A DNA stretch of 64,000 nucleotides from Gnetum montanum (lineage: Eukaryota; Streptophyta; Gnetopsida; Gnetales; Gnetaceae): positions 322,468-386,467 of the forward strand of contig MNCI01029388.1 in the NCBI GenBank assembly GCA_015680685.1, in the 5' to 3' direction. Both the position numbers and the translations under genes were made by a program. Positions 1 through 11,743 of the stretch are shown here, in pieces. How positions within the stretch are numbered: position 1 is the first letter of the stretch; each line of letters begins with the position of its first letter. The notes beneath the pieces were generated by a model, which saw nothing but the letters and a program-made list of their open reading frames with translations, searched no databases and had not been told where the DNA came from.

Positions 1-110
1 GTAAGTCAAAAATAGTATAAATAGGCATGACCCCACTTAGAAAANCCTCATATACAGGGCCTCATCTATCGGTCAACTCCATCAATGGGGCCCATTGGCA
101 AAAATTTTCA
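1..110 (-). repeat. Probable piece of the 3' LTR of the Athila-like element
   Basis: A TATA-like stretch near 15-25 is followed by the motifs catcaatg, ggtcaac and ggggcccattgg. The same motif set follows the TATA box of the 5' LTR at 8644-8849 in the same orientation. Similarity is patchy, so this is a tentative 3' LTR remnant. One undetermined base sits at 45. Confidence 0.4.
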
Positions 111-559
111 AATCTGAATATCTCAAAAAATATAAGGAATTTTTCAATGAAATTGGGATCCATGGAGTCCCAAAAAAGTTAAGAATATGATAAAAGCATT
201 GAAGAGGGTCTTTAAAAGCTCAAAAATTCAAAATTTTGATAGAGAACGTACTTAATGAATAAAATATGTAAAGGAGCACATGGGCTGATGTGGAAGATGG
301 GTGTACAAAAGATTTTGGTTGCAAGAATGCCTAGGGATATAGTACTTACTAAATCTAACCAAAGAACATGGAAGTGGGTCCTCCTCATAGCAGGCACATG
401 CCCTTTTTTCCCTTGCATAATCTCAAACTAAGGAGTTCATGGACCCCATAGTTGATTAATGGTCAATGGAGGTTAAGGACCAAAACCTGGAAGATTCTAC
501 CTGACAATTCAAATACATCAGACCAAGACATGGAATCAAAACATGGACATCGATACTAA

Positions 560-653
560 GGTGAGTTATGATCAGCATAGATGGATGATGGAGAAGGTGG
601 AATNGAGGTGAGTTATGATCAGCATAGATGGATGATGGAGAAGGTGGAATGGA
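560..653. repeat. 47-bp tandem duplication
   Basis: Two adjacent 47-bp units starting ggtgagttatgatcagcata lie at 560-606 and 607-653. An undetermined base at 604 sits near the end of the first unit. They are otherwise nearly identical while the surrounding DNA is ancient, so this is either a recent slippage duplication or an assembly artefact. Confidence 0.9.
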
Positions 654-1989
654 ACTCCAAACTAAGATCATAAGAAGTCTCTTGTGAAGTATATGTGTAA
701 AATGACCGAAGAAGATCCATCCTTAGTCTAGACCAAAACTAAGCTCTTTTAGTGACTTTGCATTATCACTCCAAGACCGATCCACCCCCTTAAGACACAA
801 GAGTGCTCCCACAAAACAACCACCATTCCATAAAGAAAAGAAAAGAAAAGTAGAAAGTGAGAGAGCACCTTAGTTAGAGGGGATATTTAGGCATGGGAAC
901 ATGTCTTTCTAGTCCCATAACCTATGCTTGTAGCCTATTTATTTGTCTAAGGGGTGTGCTTTGATTTCCCATCATGTTGTTGTTGTTTTTTTTTCTTTTG
1001 GATTTTTGGATGGAAGCCACACCATCCAAAGACTTTATTTAACTTCCTGTAGTTGGTGACATGGAATAGTAAGTAACTCATGAAAAACATTCAAGCACTC
1101 AAGTAGAAGAGTACAAAGAGTATTGAATCCCCTTGAAGTCACATCCTATTCAAATCTTTGAATCCTTCCCAATTCTAGAAACTACCAAGATCACAAATTT
1201 ATTAAAAGTTTCTTTAATGAAAGGGACCTCAAATTTCCAAAACAAGGAAAAACATAGAGTTTGTGGATGGGTGGATGACGTGGACTCACTGCATGTTCCA
1301 TGAAGAAGAAACCATGACTGAGTCATTAGTACAAAAATTCAAAAATAGAAACTAGACATTAGCAAATAAAAACATAAAGCACAAACCACTATTAGCAATA
1401 GCTATAGCACCACTATGTCTTGTTGGCATTAAAGCACTTTTATTGGCAAAAATTTGAAAATCACACTCAAACAAAATAAAGTAAAATACATAAGAAAGTG
1501 AAAAATATCCAATAAACATTTAAATGTACTAACAATGGTGTAAAACAAAAAACTGTGTAAAAATAAGAAAAATTTTAAAAATCAAAAAGTTGTAAAATAA
1601 ATAAATTGCAAAATCACAAATGTGGAAAACAAAAAATAGAAAAATTGAGGAGCCATATGGATGATTAACATAGATGGCCATCTCCCCCACGACTGAGTTG
1701 GAAGGAGGAGATCCAAAAAATTGGACATGGTTGTCCATCCATTGAGATATTTGTTTCACTGGCTTACTTTGGCTCATGGAAAAGCTTTGCCCATCGGATG
1801 TTGACCAACTACCTTTTATTTGGGCTCTCAAGTTTGTATATGATCATGGCCCTAGAAGGAAAGGTTTCATCAATTATGTAAGATTCTTCCCACAATGTTT
1901 GGAATTCTGTTTTCTAAGGTACATGTGTGGGATTCCAGTAAAGAATCTTATCTCCCAATTGAAATTTTACTTTCTATATTCTTCAATCA
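654..1989. other. Non-coding stretch, 3' part of the Athila-like element
   Basis: This is AT-rich sequence with no recognisable domain. It lies where the long untranslated region between integrase and 3' LTR of an Athila/Tat-type element would be. No convincing polypurine tract was found. Confidence 0.4.
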
Positions 1990-2912
1990 TGTCATTATTT
2001 ATTGAGTGCCTTGTGCACTTCATTCAAAGATAGGGATACTAATCGGTTCTCATCTAGCACATTGAGGTTGATCAATCTTTCCTTTTGTGCTAAACTTAGG
2101 TTAAGATTCAATTCATAGGCTTTTGAAAATGTACAGAGCTCAGATTAAATTGGAAGTCTTGGAAGTTTTCCATACACTAACTCATAGGGAGCGTAGCTAA
2201 TAGGGAGTTTCCATGTTGAGCGGTAGGCCCAAAGGGAATTATTGAGTTTTGTGCTCCAATCACTTTTATATTTACTTATGGTTCTTATTAAGATCTTTGT
2301 GATCTCTTAATTAGTTACCTCTACTTGACCATTGGCTTGGGGATGATAAGGTGTTGTTAATTTATGTTCAACCCCTGAGCATTACATCAACTTTCTAAAA
2401 GTGGCACCTATAAAATAAATTCCATTATCATAAATCATTGCTCCTAGCACCCCAAACCTATTTACAACATGTTGTTGTACAAATCTAGTAGCAGTGGATG
2501 ATGTACAATTGGTGACACGTACTTTTGCCCATTTGGTGCAATAGTTGACTACTATGATGATATACACCTTTCCATTGGACATGGGTGTGATGGGACCCAT
2601 TAAGTCTCTGCCCCATATGTCAAAGGGTTCTAGTGGTCAAATTCACTATTGAGGACCCTCCATTCAAGCAATCATCCCATCATCTCTTTGATAGTACCCA
2701 CAAGATCAGACAAATTGGTGGATGTCCTTGAAGATTGTAGGCCAATAGTGTCCTACCATAAGGATTTTTATAGCTATGCATCTCCTTACATAGTGGCCTC
2801 CACAAGGGGCTTCATGAACATCTTGGAGAACATGTACTTGATCCACATCAGGCACACACCAACAAACTAGGCCGTCGACACACACCTTGTAAGGGTGTCC
2901 ATTGATTTCCAT
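1990..2912 (-). pseudogene. Ty3/gypsy integrase, broken
   Basis: The zinc-binding domain lies at about 2706-2912, with HEAPCGGHYVRRCIA and its H/C spacing. The catalytic core follows at 2382-2600 with VVNYCTKW, RFGVLGAMIYDNG, then HPQANGQVEVTN just below 2380. Intact relatives have D-Y-F-T-K-W at the first position; here the catalytic aspartate reads N. The SDNG motif has become YDNG, and the catalytic glutamate (NGQVE) is still visible. The WAYR and YELVYGK motifs of the core C-terminal side follow near 2160-2230. Stops and frameshifts interrupt the reading, so an enzyme that once joined element cDNA to the chromosome is now dead. Confidence 0.85.
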
Positions 2913-3115
2913 GAAGTACTTTACCTAATGAAAAAATTGTTATTTCTTCCTAAAATCCAGATCTTATGGCATCTCTTGAGTGAAAAGGTAAGTGAGGATG
3001 CCATCATACCATTTTGGTTCAACGGGCACTTGGTCATTTATTGCTCCTATAAGAGAAGTTTATCTAAAAATTGATCAAAGAATGGACTCTCCTCCTCTTT
3101 ATTATCCCATCTTAA

Positions 3116-4420
3116 TCAAGAGAGATGGTTAGCAACCACATTCTTAGTTCCTTTCCAATCTACCATTTTGAGATTGAATTTTTGCAAGATCACAAGCCAC
3201 CATATGATACAGGGGCTCACCATCGGCTTGTTCATCAAGAAGCGAATGGCACTATGGTCTATGTGCACAAATACTTTATAACTAAGCACATAGTGCCTAA
3301 ACTTTTCAAGAGCATACACCACTACTATTAATTCTTTCTTAGTTGTAGTGTAATTCAATTATGCATACACAATGCTTTGACTCACCCAATGGATGTAATA
3401 TGGACATTTCTTATCATCCAACTACATAAGCATAGCTTCCAAGCCATAATTAGATGCATCTGTCATTATGTGAAATGGTTTAGACCAATCTAGTGCCCGT
3501 ATAATTGGAGTTTCTATGAGTTTCTCTTTTAGTAGTTGGAATGCATGTTCGCACTCCTTGGTCCAAACAAATGGAGCATATTTCTTTGTAAGCTCAAGTA
3601 ATGGCTTTGCAATCCTAGAGAAATTCTCTATGAAATGCTAATAGTAGCTAGTGTGTCCAAGGAATGATTTGACATCTTTGACTATCTCTGGTTGGCATGT
3701 GATTTCTTGGATGACCCTTATCTTTTTTGGGTCTACCTCAATCCCTTATTATGAAATTTGATGCCCCAATACTATGCTTTCTTGGACCATTAAATGGCTT
3801 TTCTGCCAATTGAGCCTAAGGTTTGTTTCAACATATATTTTCAATACCTACTTAAGGTGATCCAAGGCTTGCTCAAATGTAGCCCCATAGGTAGAGAAGT
3901 CATCCATAAATACTTCTACCCTACTACCAATTTGCTATTGAAAAACACTAAGGAGCATGCATTGAAATGTTGCAGGGGCATTGCATATACGAAATGGCAT
4001 CTTCCAATATGAAAAAGTCCCCTAGAGACTTGTGAATGTTATCTCGGCCTGATCTCCTAGTGCAATTTGGATTTGCTTATAGCCACTATAACCATCCAGG
4101 AAGCTATAATAACAATGCCCAAATATGATGTCCAACACTTGATCTACAAATGGCGATGGGAAATGATCTTTAAATGTTGTCATATTCAATAACCTAAAGT
4201 TGATGCAGACCTACCACTTGCCACCTTTCTTTGGTGCAATTACAAGTGGGCTAACCCACTAACTATCCATGATGGAATAAATGAACCCTTCCTTGAGGAG
4301 TTATTCTATTTTTTCCTTAACGATTTGATTTAGTTTGGGGTTCAGTAACTGCTGCAATTGCCTTCTTGGCTTCATGGCTATGTCAGTTTAAATATGATGT
4401 TGGCATATCCTTGGATCAAC
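3116..4420 (-). pseudogene. Ty3/gypsy reverse transcriptase-RNase H, broken
   Basis: On the - strand the RT palm motif EVFMDDFSTYG falls near 3885-3915. It is followed by the thumb (VKDVKSFLGH) and connection, then RNase H with TTKKELIVVVYALEKFRHYV and IDHSAIRFLMNK at 3116-3358. FMDDFS..YG is the form used by Athila/Tat elements, whereas chromoviruses read F(I/V)DDIL. Several stops break the frame. The upstream RT fingers (4050-4420) are recognisable only by order and weak similarity. Confidence 0.85.
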
Positions 4421-4914
4421 TCCTATTAGTTTGGAATATGACCAAGCAAAGGCTATTGGCCACTTGTTAATAACCTACAAAAACTTGTCTTTTTGTTTTG
4501 GAGCAAGATTTACATTGATTATGACTCGCTTACCATTGTTTAAAAATGCATATTCCATGCCAATGAGTAGTTTTTTTAACTCTAGGGACTCCTGCTTGAA
4601 ATTATTAGAGATTTCCAACTCTCTCCCCAATAGGTATCATCATTTTCTTCATTATTAGAGAGTTGGTAATGAACTTGCTCAAGTTCATCCATCCTTTCAA
4701 CATAGGTGCATGTCAGGCACTCAATAGGTTCCATGCATAGTGTGTTGTTGTCAGAGTCAGCTATTAGCCACTAGGTGCCCTCCTATTTTGTGGCTGTTGT
4801 GTACAGGCACCTTTGAATATCTATTTCATGTGCATACTAATTGCATGCTCAAATGAATGTACTCTTAATGGACCAAATTTTTTGCATGTAATTGCACCCA
4901 TTATCGTTGTATGC

Positions 4915-5372
4915 TTAATGGACCAAAATGATCTTCTCTAAACATCCAAATTCATTTTCCTTGAATATTTCCAAGGAGAGGTTCCTTATGTCCATACGTG
5001 CATCTACTGTGCTTAACCAAGCCCTTCCCATAATGATGGGAAAGCCACCTTTGCAAGTTTCCACCTTGATCACCAAAAAATTAATAGGATAGGACCACCC
5101 ACAAACTATGGTTGTAATGTCCTTTACTAATCCCAAAGGGACAATGATTGATTAATCTATCAATTCTAAATGAATGTTGCTCTTCTTAAGAGATGGTAGG
5201 TTCTATGCCTTGTGCATGTCATGGAAGATGAGATTGACACTGGAACTAGAATCAAGAAGAACCTTGCATGGCTCATGTCTAACAATCTGTAAGTAAATAA
5301 AGGACTTCCTAGGTCAAATCTTTTCATGGAAAGATTACTAGCCTTGATCCAATTAGAAACATTATAGTGCAA
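4915..5372 (-). pseudogene. Retropepsin-like protease remnant
   Basis: The - strand carries LLDSSSSVNLI near 5230-5265, matching the active-site loop of retroviral-type aspartic proteases. The usual D-(S/T)-G reads D-S-S, so the catalytic triad is altered. Downstream at 4915-5136 are YPINFLVIKVE and FPIIMGRAWLSTVDAR, which match the ILGRPWL flap/C-terminal motif of the family. Its place between gag and RT is right for Ty3/gypsy. Confidence 0.7.
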
Positions 5373-5989
5373 ATCTGAGGTGGCACTTGGTTTGAAAAGT
5401 ACTTGAATGTATTTGATGCAAAGGATGAGGATGTTGGAGATATAGGGTGACCAACCTGATTAGGTTGTGAGGGTTTGGAAGGACTATTGGGTCAAAAAAA
5501 TGGACATTTCCTAGATCAATTATATGAACCACTTGGATGGAAAGCTGGTTGTCAATGTACAGCCCTCGTAGCATTTTGTTGTTATGGCTATGGAGAAATT
5601 TTTCCCTACATGGATAGAACAAAAGGAACTGGGTTGAGGGTGGAGGGATATATGCAGACAGATGCAGAGCATGGTAAGGATATGGGTGTTTTCCTCAAGT
5701 AGATGATGAATGAGTTCAATGGTACTCTAGAGGGTAATAGTGATGTTGGAATGAGGCGTGGCTAGTAGAACTTCTAAGAGAGATAGGTTGCTAAACATAG
5801 TACCCGTATGGATTTGGTTACCTATAAGGGTACTACTATCTTGGAGGTGGCATTCCCCATGATTGTCGTTGGTGCTCTTGTTGGCGGTGGCATTCCCCAT
5901 GATTGTAGTAGAGGATTCAATGCATACACCCCAAACTCTTGTAAGTGTGACACCATAGGGCAACAACCTTTAGGATATGCATACTAACA

Positions 5990-7734
5990 AATGTCATAAC
6001 CAACATCATCATTAAAGTTTGTCTCTACAACTTCTTCTACTGTAGCAACTTTGCACTTGCCTCTCTGGTAGGCACATTCAGCTTCTTTCTACATCTTGCA
6101 ATTATGATCACTATTTTGCTCTTTAGATTTCTCAACAATCTTCATAGCAATTTAGAATTTCTCATCCAAAGAGTTCCATAATTTATCAACCTTTGCCAAA
6201 ATATCACAAACAGATTTTTAGATGGGTAAGGTTTTCCTATTCACCACTTCATCAAGTGGTGACTCCTCCTCATCACAAAATCAAACCTCTCTTTTTCTAA
6301 TAGAACAGTCCCTATTATATTCTTCTACACTTTTCCTTTTTTGCAACTCACCTTCTTCTTTTGCAACCTATTCTATAAGAATTTGTATCTAATGAGCTCT
6401 TAGTTCATATAATCTCCCTTGGGCATAAACACCAAGAGTTCTTCTGGTTTCTGCTTTGAGCCCATCTATGGTGTGGTGGAGTTGTTCCCTCCAAGAGTAA
6501 CCATGGCTAGGGCATCAGTGCAAGAGAGAATAATATCTACCCATGGTGGCATCCAAAGGTTCATGTGTTCCCTATTTCTAGCCTTGGATTTACCTTCTCA
6601 AATTAGACACTTTGGAGTATGTCTGGTATTTGTTATTAAATAGCTCAAGCATTGTACTTCATCGACGAATAGATTCTGGCTCCAAGGACCAATACCAGCT
6701 TTTAGCTTTTTTAATGAGTGTCCTAGGGAATAGCTTGAGTTTTTGCCAATAATTTTCGATGTTCTAGAAGGCACAAGCATCATGGAAAGCTTGTAAATGT
6801 GTTTACGGATCAAAGTTATATCCCCTCTCAAATCTTGGGATATTGTTCATGTCTAAGCACTTGATTCGACTATCCTTCACATGCCTAGTTGGGATCTTAA
6901 CTACCATTGCAATGTTAAGCATGCTTCGAGTTGCTAACAAAGGCTCATCATCATCATGATTTTTTTTTCTTCGATGATGTCCACTGTTATCCCTTTGATT
7001 ATTATGGGCATGGCGATTACTATTATTGCCTCTATGCTCTCTTTCATCATGGTTGTTCCTTCTGTGATTTCTTTTAGAATTAGAAGAGGAAGAGGAAGAA
7101 AATGCAAATGAAGAGGGGGAAGAGGGAGAAGAACTACCTCCACCATGAAATCTACCAATTCCCCCTTGGCTATCATGCCCACATTCATCAACATTCCTAT
7201 CATTTTGATGCTTGTTCGATCCCTTGCTTTGACAACCATCTTTCCTTGAACCTAAATTGTGGATTGTAGACTGTAGATTCAAGGTCACACCCTTATCACT
7301 AGTAACAAAGGGTAGTTTCATGATGCATGTTAAGAGCCATCAAAGGTAGGGTTCTCATTATCATCTTGGTTCACTAGGAATAAGGGATTAGTGAACCGTT
7401 TTCCCTTAGCATCCTCATGATGCTTCTCTTAATGTCAATCTTGCTTGCATTGTGTTTCAGTGAGATGTTAGTCTCGGTAGTCATAGTCTTGCACAACATA
7501 TTCTTCTTGAAGATCATGAATAACTAACTTCTTAAGAGTTTGAAGCAACATCACGAGCATAGATCGATCGAGGGGCATTACAATGTTGCCATCCATATCA
7601 TGCCATCACAATTGCTCATCTTAATGTACGATGAATGTGAAGTCTGACACATACTCATCTAGATGAGTATATATCACTTTGCACTCTTGTGGGACCAATG
7701 GTTTTGTATCATTTCTCCTATGAGAAGAAGACAT
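5990..7734 (-). pseudogene. Athila-like gag polyprotein, broken
   Basis: The start is taken at the ATG complement at 7732-7734, reading MSSSHRRNDTKPLV. The N-terminus contains a D-F-x-F-I-x-H-x-D-E-Q block shared with the gag at 36994-38660 ([14 protein letters not shown]), so both are one family. The middle, about 6940-7240, is a low-complexity stretch rich in Ser, His, Asn and Arg, plausibly RNA-binding. The C-terminal part (6419-6830) contains a conserved helix-rich gag core. Stops occur between these blocks. Confidence 0.7.
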
Positions 7735-7863
7735 TTTGCAAATAATAAAATATTAGTGTGCTCTTGTAGTTATGTTATTTGAGAATGATGTTGACCTTAG
7801 GGTTTGTCCAACAATATTAATAATATCCACTATACTTAGATAGCACATGTTTCAACAAATAGA

Positions 7864-7882
7864 GTCCCTAGAAATGGCACCA
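7864..7882 (-). other. Primer-binding site resembling the tRNA-Asp type
   Basis: The - strand reads TGGTGCCATTTCTAGGGAC directly downstream of the 5' LTR and upstream of gag. Athila/Tat elements commonly use a site starting TGGCGCCGTTGCCGGGGA, complementary to tRNA-Asp. Most of the differences here are C-to-T or G-to-A, as expected from decay of methylated cytosines. Confidence 0.65.
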
Positions 7883-7883
7883 A

Positions 7884-8849
7884 TGATGAGTGGTAAAGGA
7901 TACCCCTACGCCCAACCAGACAAATCACAAAGTGCTCACACACAATCCAGTTGAATTTTGTAGACTCTCTAGTTTCTAGTGCACTAGACTCCTAGGAAGT
8001 GAATCTTGCCCTATAAGTCATTCATTGTCTTGCCAATTACACTTGTGAAGCATAATGGTATGGCTAAATGCAATCAAGGCATATGATTTTTATCATTTTT
8101 TGTTTTATGGTTTTGATGCTTAAAGAGAGAGATGAAGTAATTGAATGGCTAATTAAATTTAACTAACTAACTAGTCCCAACATAAGCATCTGGTCCCACT
8201 TTTTATACACATCTTGAACCCACGTATCCACTGCTAGGTTACCAAGTGCTACACTACTAGGCACACCAAGCAATAATGCTATTGGGATTATCAAGCAAAT
8301 ACATGTCTATGCTCAAAGCAATTGTACTTATGTATTTAATCTATTTAACTTAATTGATTAAATTCTAATTTAGCTTAATTAATTAAATATTTAATAAAAA
8401 CAATGAATTTATAAATAAAAAATTTAAGCTATCCAAAATGCTACAAGGTTTATCAAAAAGCTCGTTTTTATTACCATACATACTGTCATGCTTAGGTACA
8501 ACAATTCTTGAATATAGATCCATACACTCAATGACTCCTGTTGTAGGCACTTGGGAAAAATATTATAACTTTCAAATACAAAAATTGCAAGAGTTCGGGT
8601 ACTACTATGAATTGAATATGCTCATAAACATAGTTGGGAGCTTATATTTATAGTGTTTTCTCTAGGGCTACATCAATGAGGCCCCATCAATGTAGCGAAC
8701 GCTATGTTGATGTGGCCCTATCAACAAGAAAACACCACGTAAACAAAACCCCATTGATGGGGGTCCATCGACAAGGCCATGTCAACAGGGGCCCATCAAC
8801 GAGGCCATGTTAATAGGGGCCCATTGATGTGACACATTGACGCTCATCA
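7884..8849 (-). repeat. 5' LTR of the Athila-like element
   Basis: The LTR lies directly upstream, in element sense, of the primer site. On the - strand it probably begins TGATGAGCG at 8849. It carries a TATA box CTATAAATAT at 8644-8653 and a motif array upstream of that. The 3' end near 7884 is approximate. Confidence 0.6.
8666..8849 (-). promoter_or_regulatory. U3 motif array (RTTGAYG/CRTCAAY)
   Basis: About eleven copies of a degenerate 7-mer (catcaatg, gttgatg, catcgac, cattgatg, cattgacg) occur within about 185 bp in both orientations. They are often joined to GGCCC or GGGCCC. The array sits just upstream of the TATA box on the - strand, where LTR enhancers lie. Function is inferred from position only. 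Confidence 0.55.
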
Positions 8850-8869
8850 GGTACTCTCCAAAGAGGGAA

Positions 8870-9061
8870 AAAATATTGCATTTAGTTATGCAAGCTATGA
8901 GGTATATACAAGTTATGTGGTATACAATGTTTCTCTTTTATGCTATATCTTTGGCAATAGGTTGTGATATGTTTAGTGCATTATGAATATATATATATAT
9001 ATATTACAAAATGTACCAGCCCATTTTCTTAAGTTTTGGACATCACCAAAAAGGGGAATAT
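8870..9061 (+). mobile_element. 3' end of a Sirevirus-like internal region with polypurine tract
   Basis: Only the last about 190 bp before an LTR remain. The tract catcaccaaaaaggggaat ends at 9059, just before the LTR start TGTTGACC at 9062. An A/G-rich tract of this form directly before TGTTG is characteristic of Ty1/copia Sireviruses. A short (TA)n run lies at about 8986-9003. The upstream pol is missing. Confidence 0.6.
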
Positions 9062-10196
9062 TGTTGACCTTTTGGTATGTTAAAATCTTAGAGAAAATGA
9101 AAAAATGTACAAATGTGTTTGTGCTTGTAGTCTTGTAGGACCAAGAAGAAGCAAATAGTACTAAGACTTTAAAAGGATATCTAAGCTAGAATAAAATCTA
9201 TGTCAAGATTTCATTATGAGCGTTGAGAAGAAATGATGAGAGCTAGAACTCAAACAGAGTCTACAAGCCAAATGAGAGCTAGAATTCAAACAGATTCTAC
9301 AAGCCAAATGAACATTTCTAAGGATTGCCAAGATGCTAAATGAAAAAGGAATGCTTCAAAATTCAAAATGGTCTTGTAGAGAAGGTGTCTTGATTTGATA
9401 GAAAATGTCTAATCCTGAGATAGATGTCTATGGGTAGACAACTAAGTGTAGACGTCTACACTTCCAAGTAGACATCTCTCCTGAATTGAGGTTGTTTGCA
9501 GATAGATGTCTCATCTTTGAAGTAGATGTCCAAACTTCTTGTTTAATAGTCATTACATGAATTCCAAGGAGTTTTTGGAAACTCAAAAAATATAAGACTA
9601 AGTGGAATTCTTGGGAAATGTGCAAGTACTATTCATTGAAAGATCTATCCTTGGCTAATCAAAGAGAATTTGCTTTTGTTCTTTATTAATTCATCATTTA
9701 TATGTATTTTATGTAGTGAGATTTAATTGCAAGAACTTTGTAAATCAAGTTACACTCTTTCCTTGATCTTTTTCTTTCTTTCTTTGTAGCCCTGCATGGT
9801 TTACATGCTTCTTGTACGAAGGCATCTTCATTGAGCTTGTCAGGACCTTGCAAGGTTGAGTGGTTTTCCAACGACAAAATACTTTGATGTAGAGCTTACA
9901 TTTTGTAAAGCTTGTGGGATTCTTCAAACCACATTTTGAGCTTTTTGGAATCTTATGAGGTTGAATGGTTTTGCAACAATGAAACACTCTAGAGTAGAGC
10001 TAAAATCTTGTAAAAGCTGTGGTGCCCTTCAAACCACATTTTTGAAGCAACAAAGTATGGAGTTGTGCATGGATTCTACCCTCTGAGTGTGAACTACCCA
10101 AGTTGGGGAACTACATAAAAATTGTATTTAATTTTGATGGCTGTAGTGATTTTATTTGGGGAACTTATTCAACCCCACTTCTAAGTTCTTGATCCA
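9062..10196 (+). repeat. Sirevirus-like LTR
   Basis: This 1135-bp LTR starts TGTTGACC after a polypurine tract and ends at gatcca. Its last 450 bp match two other places in the window: the - strand LTR 44954-46114 (1161 bp) and a + strand fragment 42805-43098. Shared blocks include a gtggtgcccttnaaaccaca segment and a terminal cttattcaacccc-ctaagtt-tcgat motif. The array at about 9390-9540 contains agacgtct and its decay products. Confidence 0.75.
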
Positions 10197-10349
10197 TAGT
10201 GGGTAATGCATTGTCCATTGTACATGATGAATTTTGGCATACCTCATGTGGAAGGTATGGGTGATTTTGATGATTTGTATAAGCATGATGTTGATTTTGG
10301 GTAGGTTTGAAGAAGTCTCAAATAGCCATTATTAAGTAGGATAGACCAG

Positions 10350-11590
10350 TGGAGGGACTATCATATTCAAGATGAATTGTTATTCAAGAATGGAAAGGTA
10401 TGTATTCCTAATTATGCTTTTAGAAAAAAAAAATATTTTGTTTGAAAAGCATTGTAGTGGTGTGAAAGGTTATATGGGTAGGGATAAAACATTGGAACTT
10501 ATGGATAGGTACTATTTTTGACCTAGCATGGCAACTGAAGTTTTGAAATTTATAAAGAAGTGTTTGACTTGTTAGAATTTCAAAGGAGGTAAAGGAGTGA
10601 ATAGACATTATATGGCTTTACCAATTTCTAAGGGTCCATGGGAAAGTATGTCAATGAATTTTCTAAGTAATATTCCAAAAATCAAAAGTGAAAATGATGC
10701 AATTTTTGTTGTTACTAAAGGATTCTCCAAGATGGCACACTTTATTCCATGTAAGAAGGTGAGTGATGCTTCTCATGTTGTAGATTTATTTTTTCAACAT
10801 GTTGTAAACTTACATGGAATTCCTTTAAATATTGTTAGTGACAAAGACTTCAAATTCACAAGTCACTTTTGGAGATCCTTTTAGAAAATTTTAGGAATAA
10901 AGTTAAACTTTTCTAGTGCATTTCACCCATAATATAATGGTCAAAAAACATGGTGAATGAATCCTTGTTAAATATATTAAATGCTTGTGTGATGGACAAC
11001 CAAAGAAGTGGGAAAAATTATTGTATCACGTTCATTTTTCATACAATAATGCTTTTAATGTTGCTATTGGTAAAAGCCCTTTCAAGAAGAACTATGAGTT
11101 TTGTCCAAAGATGGTGGATGCATTGAAGAGCTTTAATGGAAAAGCTCAACTTAGTGCTAATTTCATACAAAAGATGATATATCTCCATACACAAGTTAAA
11201 TCAAATCTTAAGAAGAAGGCTGAAGAGAGAGAGTCATCAAGAGGAATGAGAACAAACAAAAGCCAAATTTTACTATTGGTAACTTGGTTTGAGTGTACTT
11301 GAAGAAGAAGTAGTTGAGGGGTGTTAACTTATCCAAGTTGAAAGCCAAGAAGATGGACCTTTCAAAATTAAGACCAAGATTAATGATAATGCTATTAAGA
11401 TTAAGTTATCAAATAATGTTAGTATGTATTTTGTATTTAATGTTTCAGATCTTGTGCACTATCATGGACCTATTGATAAGAAGACCATACAAGGTAGCAT
11501 TGATAAGTTGAAGGGGGCTATTGATTAGTTCAAGCCTTCAATGAAGAAGACCATTATACTCAAGCAAAAGGAAGCTTCTAGTATTTGAGG
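10350..11590 (+). pseudogene. Chromovirus integrase, broken
   Basis: In order: an H-H-C-C zinc domain (ELLFKNGKVCIPNYAF, GYMGRDKTLELM, KKCLTC) at 10350-10570; the catalytic core with WESMSMNFL, GFSKMAHFIPCKK, VVNLHGIPLNIVSDKDFKF and SHFWRSF at 10597-10884; and the second half of the core at 10985-11302. A C-terminal domain follows with GPFKIKTKINDNAIKIKL and FNVSDLVHYHGP near 11350-11480. FSKMAHFIPC and LHGIP are chromoviral signatures. Frameshifts and stops separate the blocks. No chromodomain was identified. Confidence 0.85.
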
Positions 11591-11743
11591 AGTCAAGAGG
11601 CATGAGTACTTAGTTCATTAGAAGGATTAGTTCATAGATGATGTTGTATGAATCCATGAGACCAAACTACATGAGTGGGGGATCACTTTAACTTCTACTT
11701 CCTTGTTCATGAGAGTTCAGTTCTTGGAGGATGGGAGAGCTAG

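Larger units (their letters stand above)
1..8849 (-). mobile_element. Degraded Athila/Tat-like Ty3/gypsy LTR retrotransposon
   Basis: Read on the - strand, the order from high to low coordinate is 5' LTR, tRNA-Asp-like primer site, gag, protease, RT-RNase H, integrase, then a long 3' non-coding part running off the left edge. RT before integrase is the Ty3/gypsy order. The RT catalytic stretch reads EVFMDDFSTYG, which is typical of the Athila/Tat branch, and the primer site fits that branch too. Every domain carries stops or frameshifts, so the copy cannot act autonomously. A second copy of the same family, gag and LTR only, lies at 36994-40440. Confidence 0.8.

Noticed and set aside
1-8849. 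Plant pararetrovirus origin for the RT/protease region
   Set aside because: An integrase, LTR-like ends and a tRNA-Asp-type primer site are present, and the order fits Ty3/gypsy.
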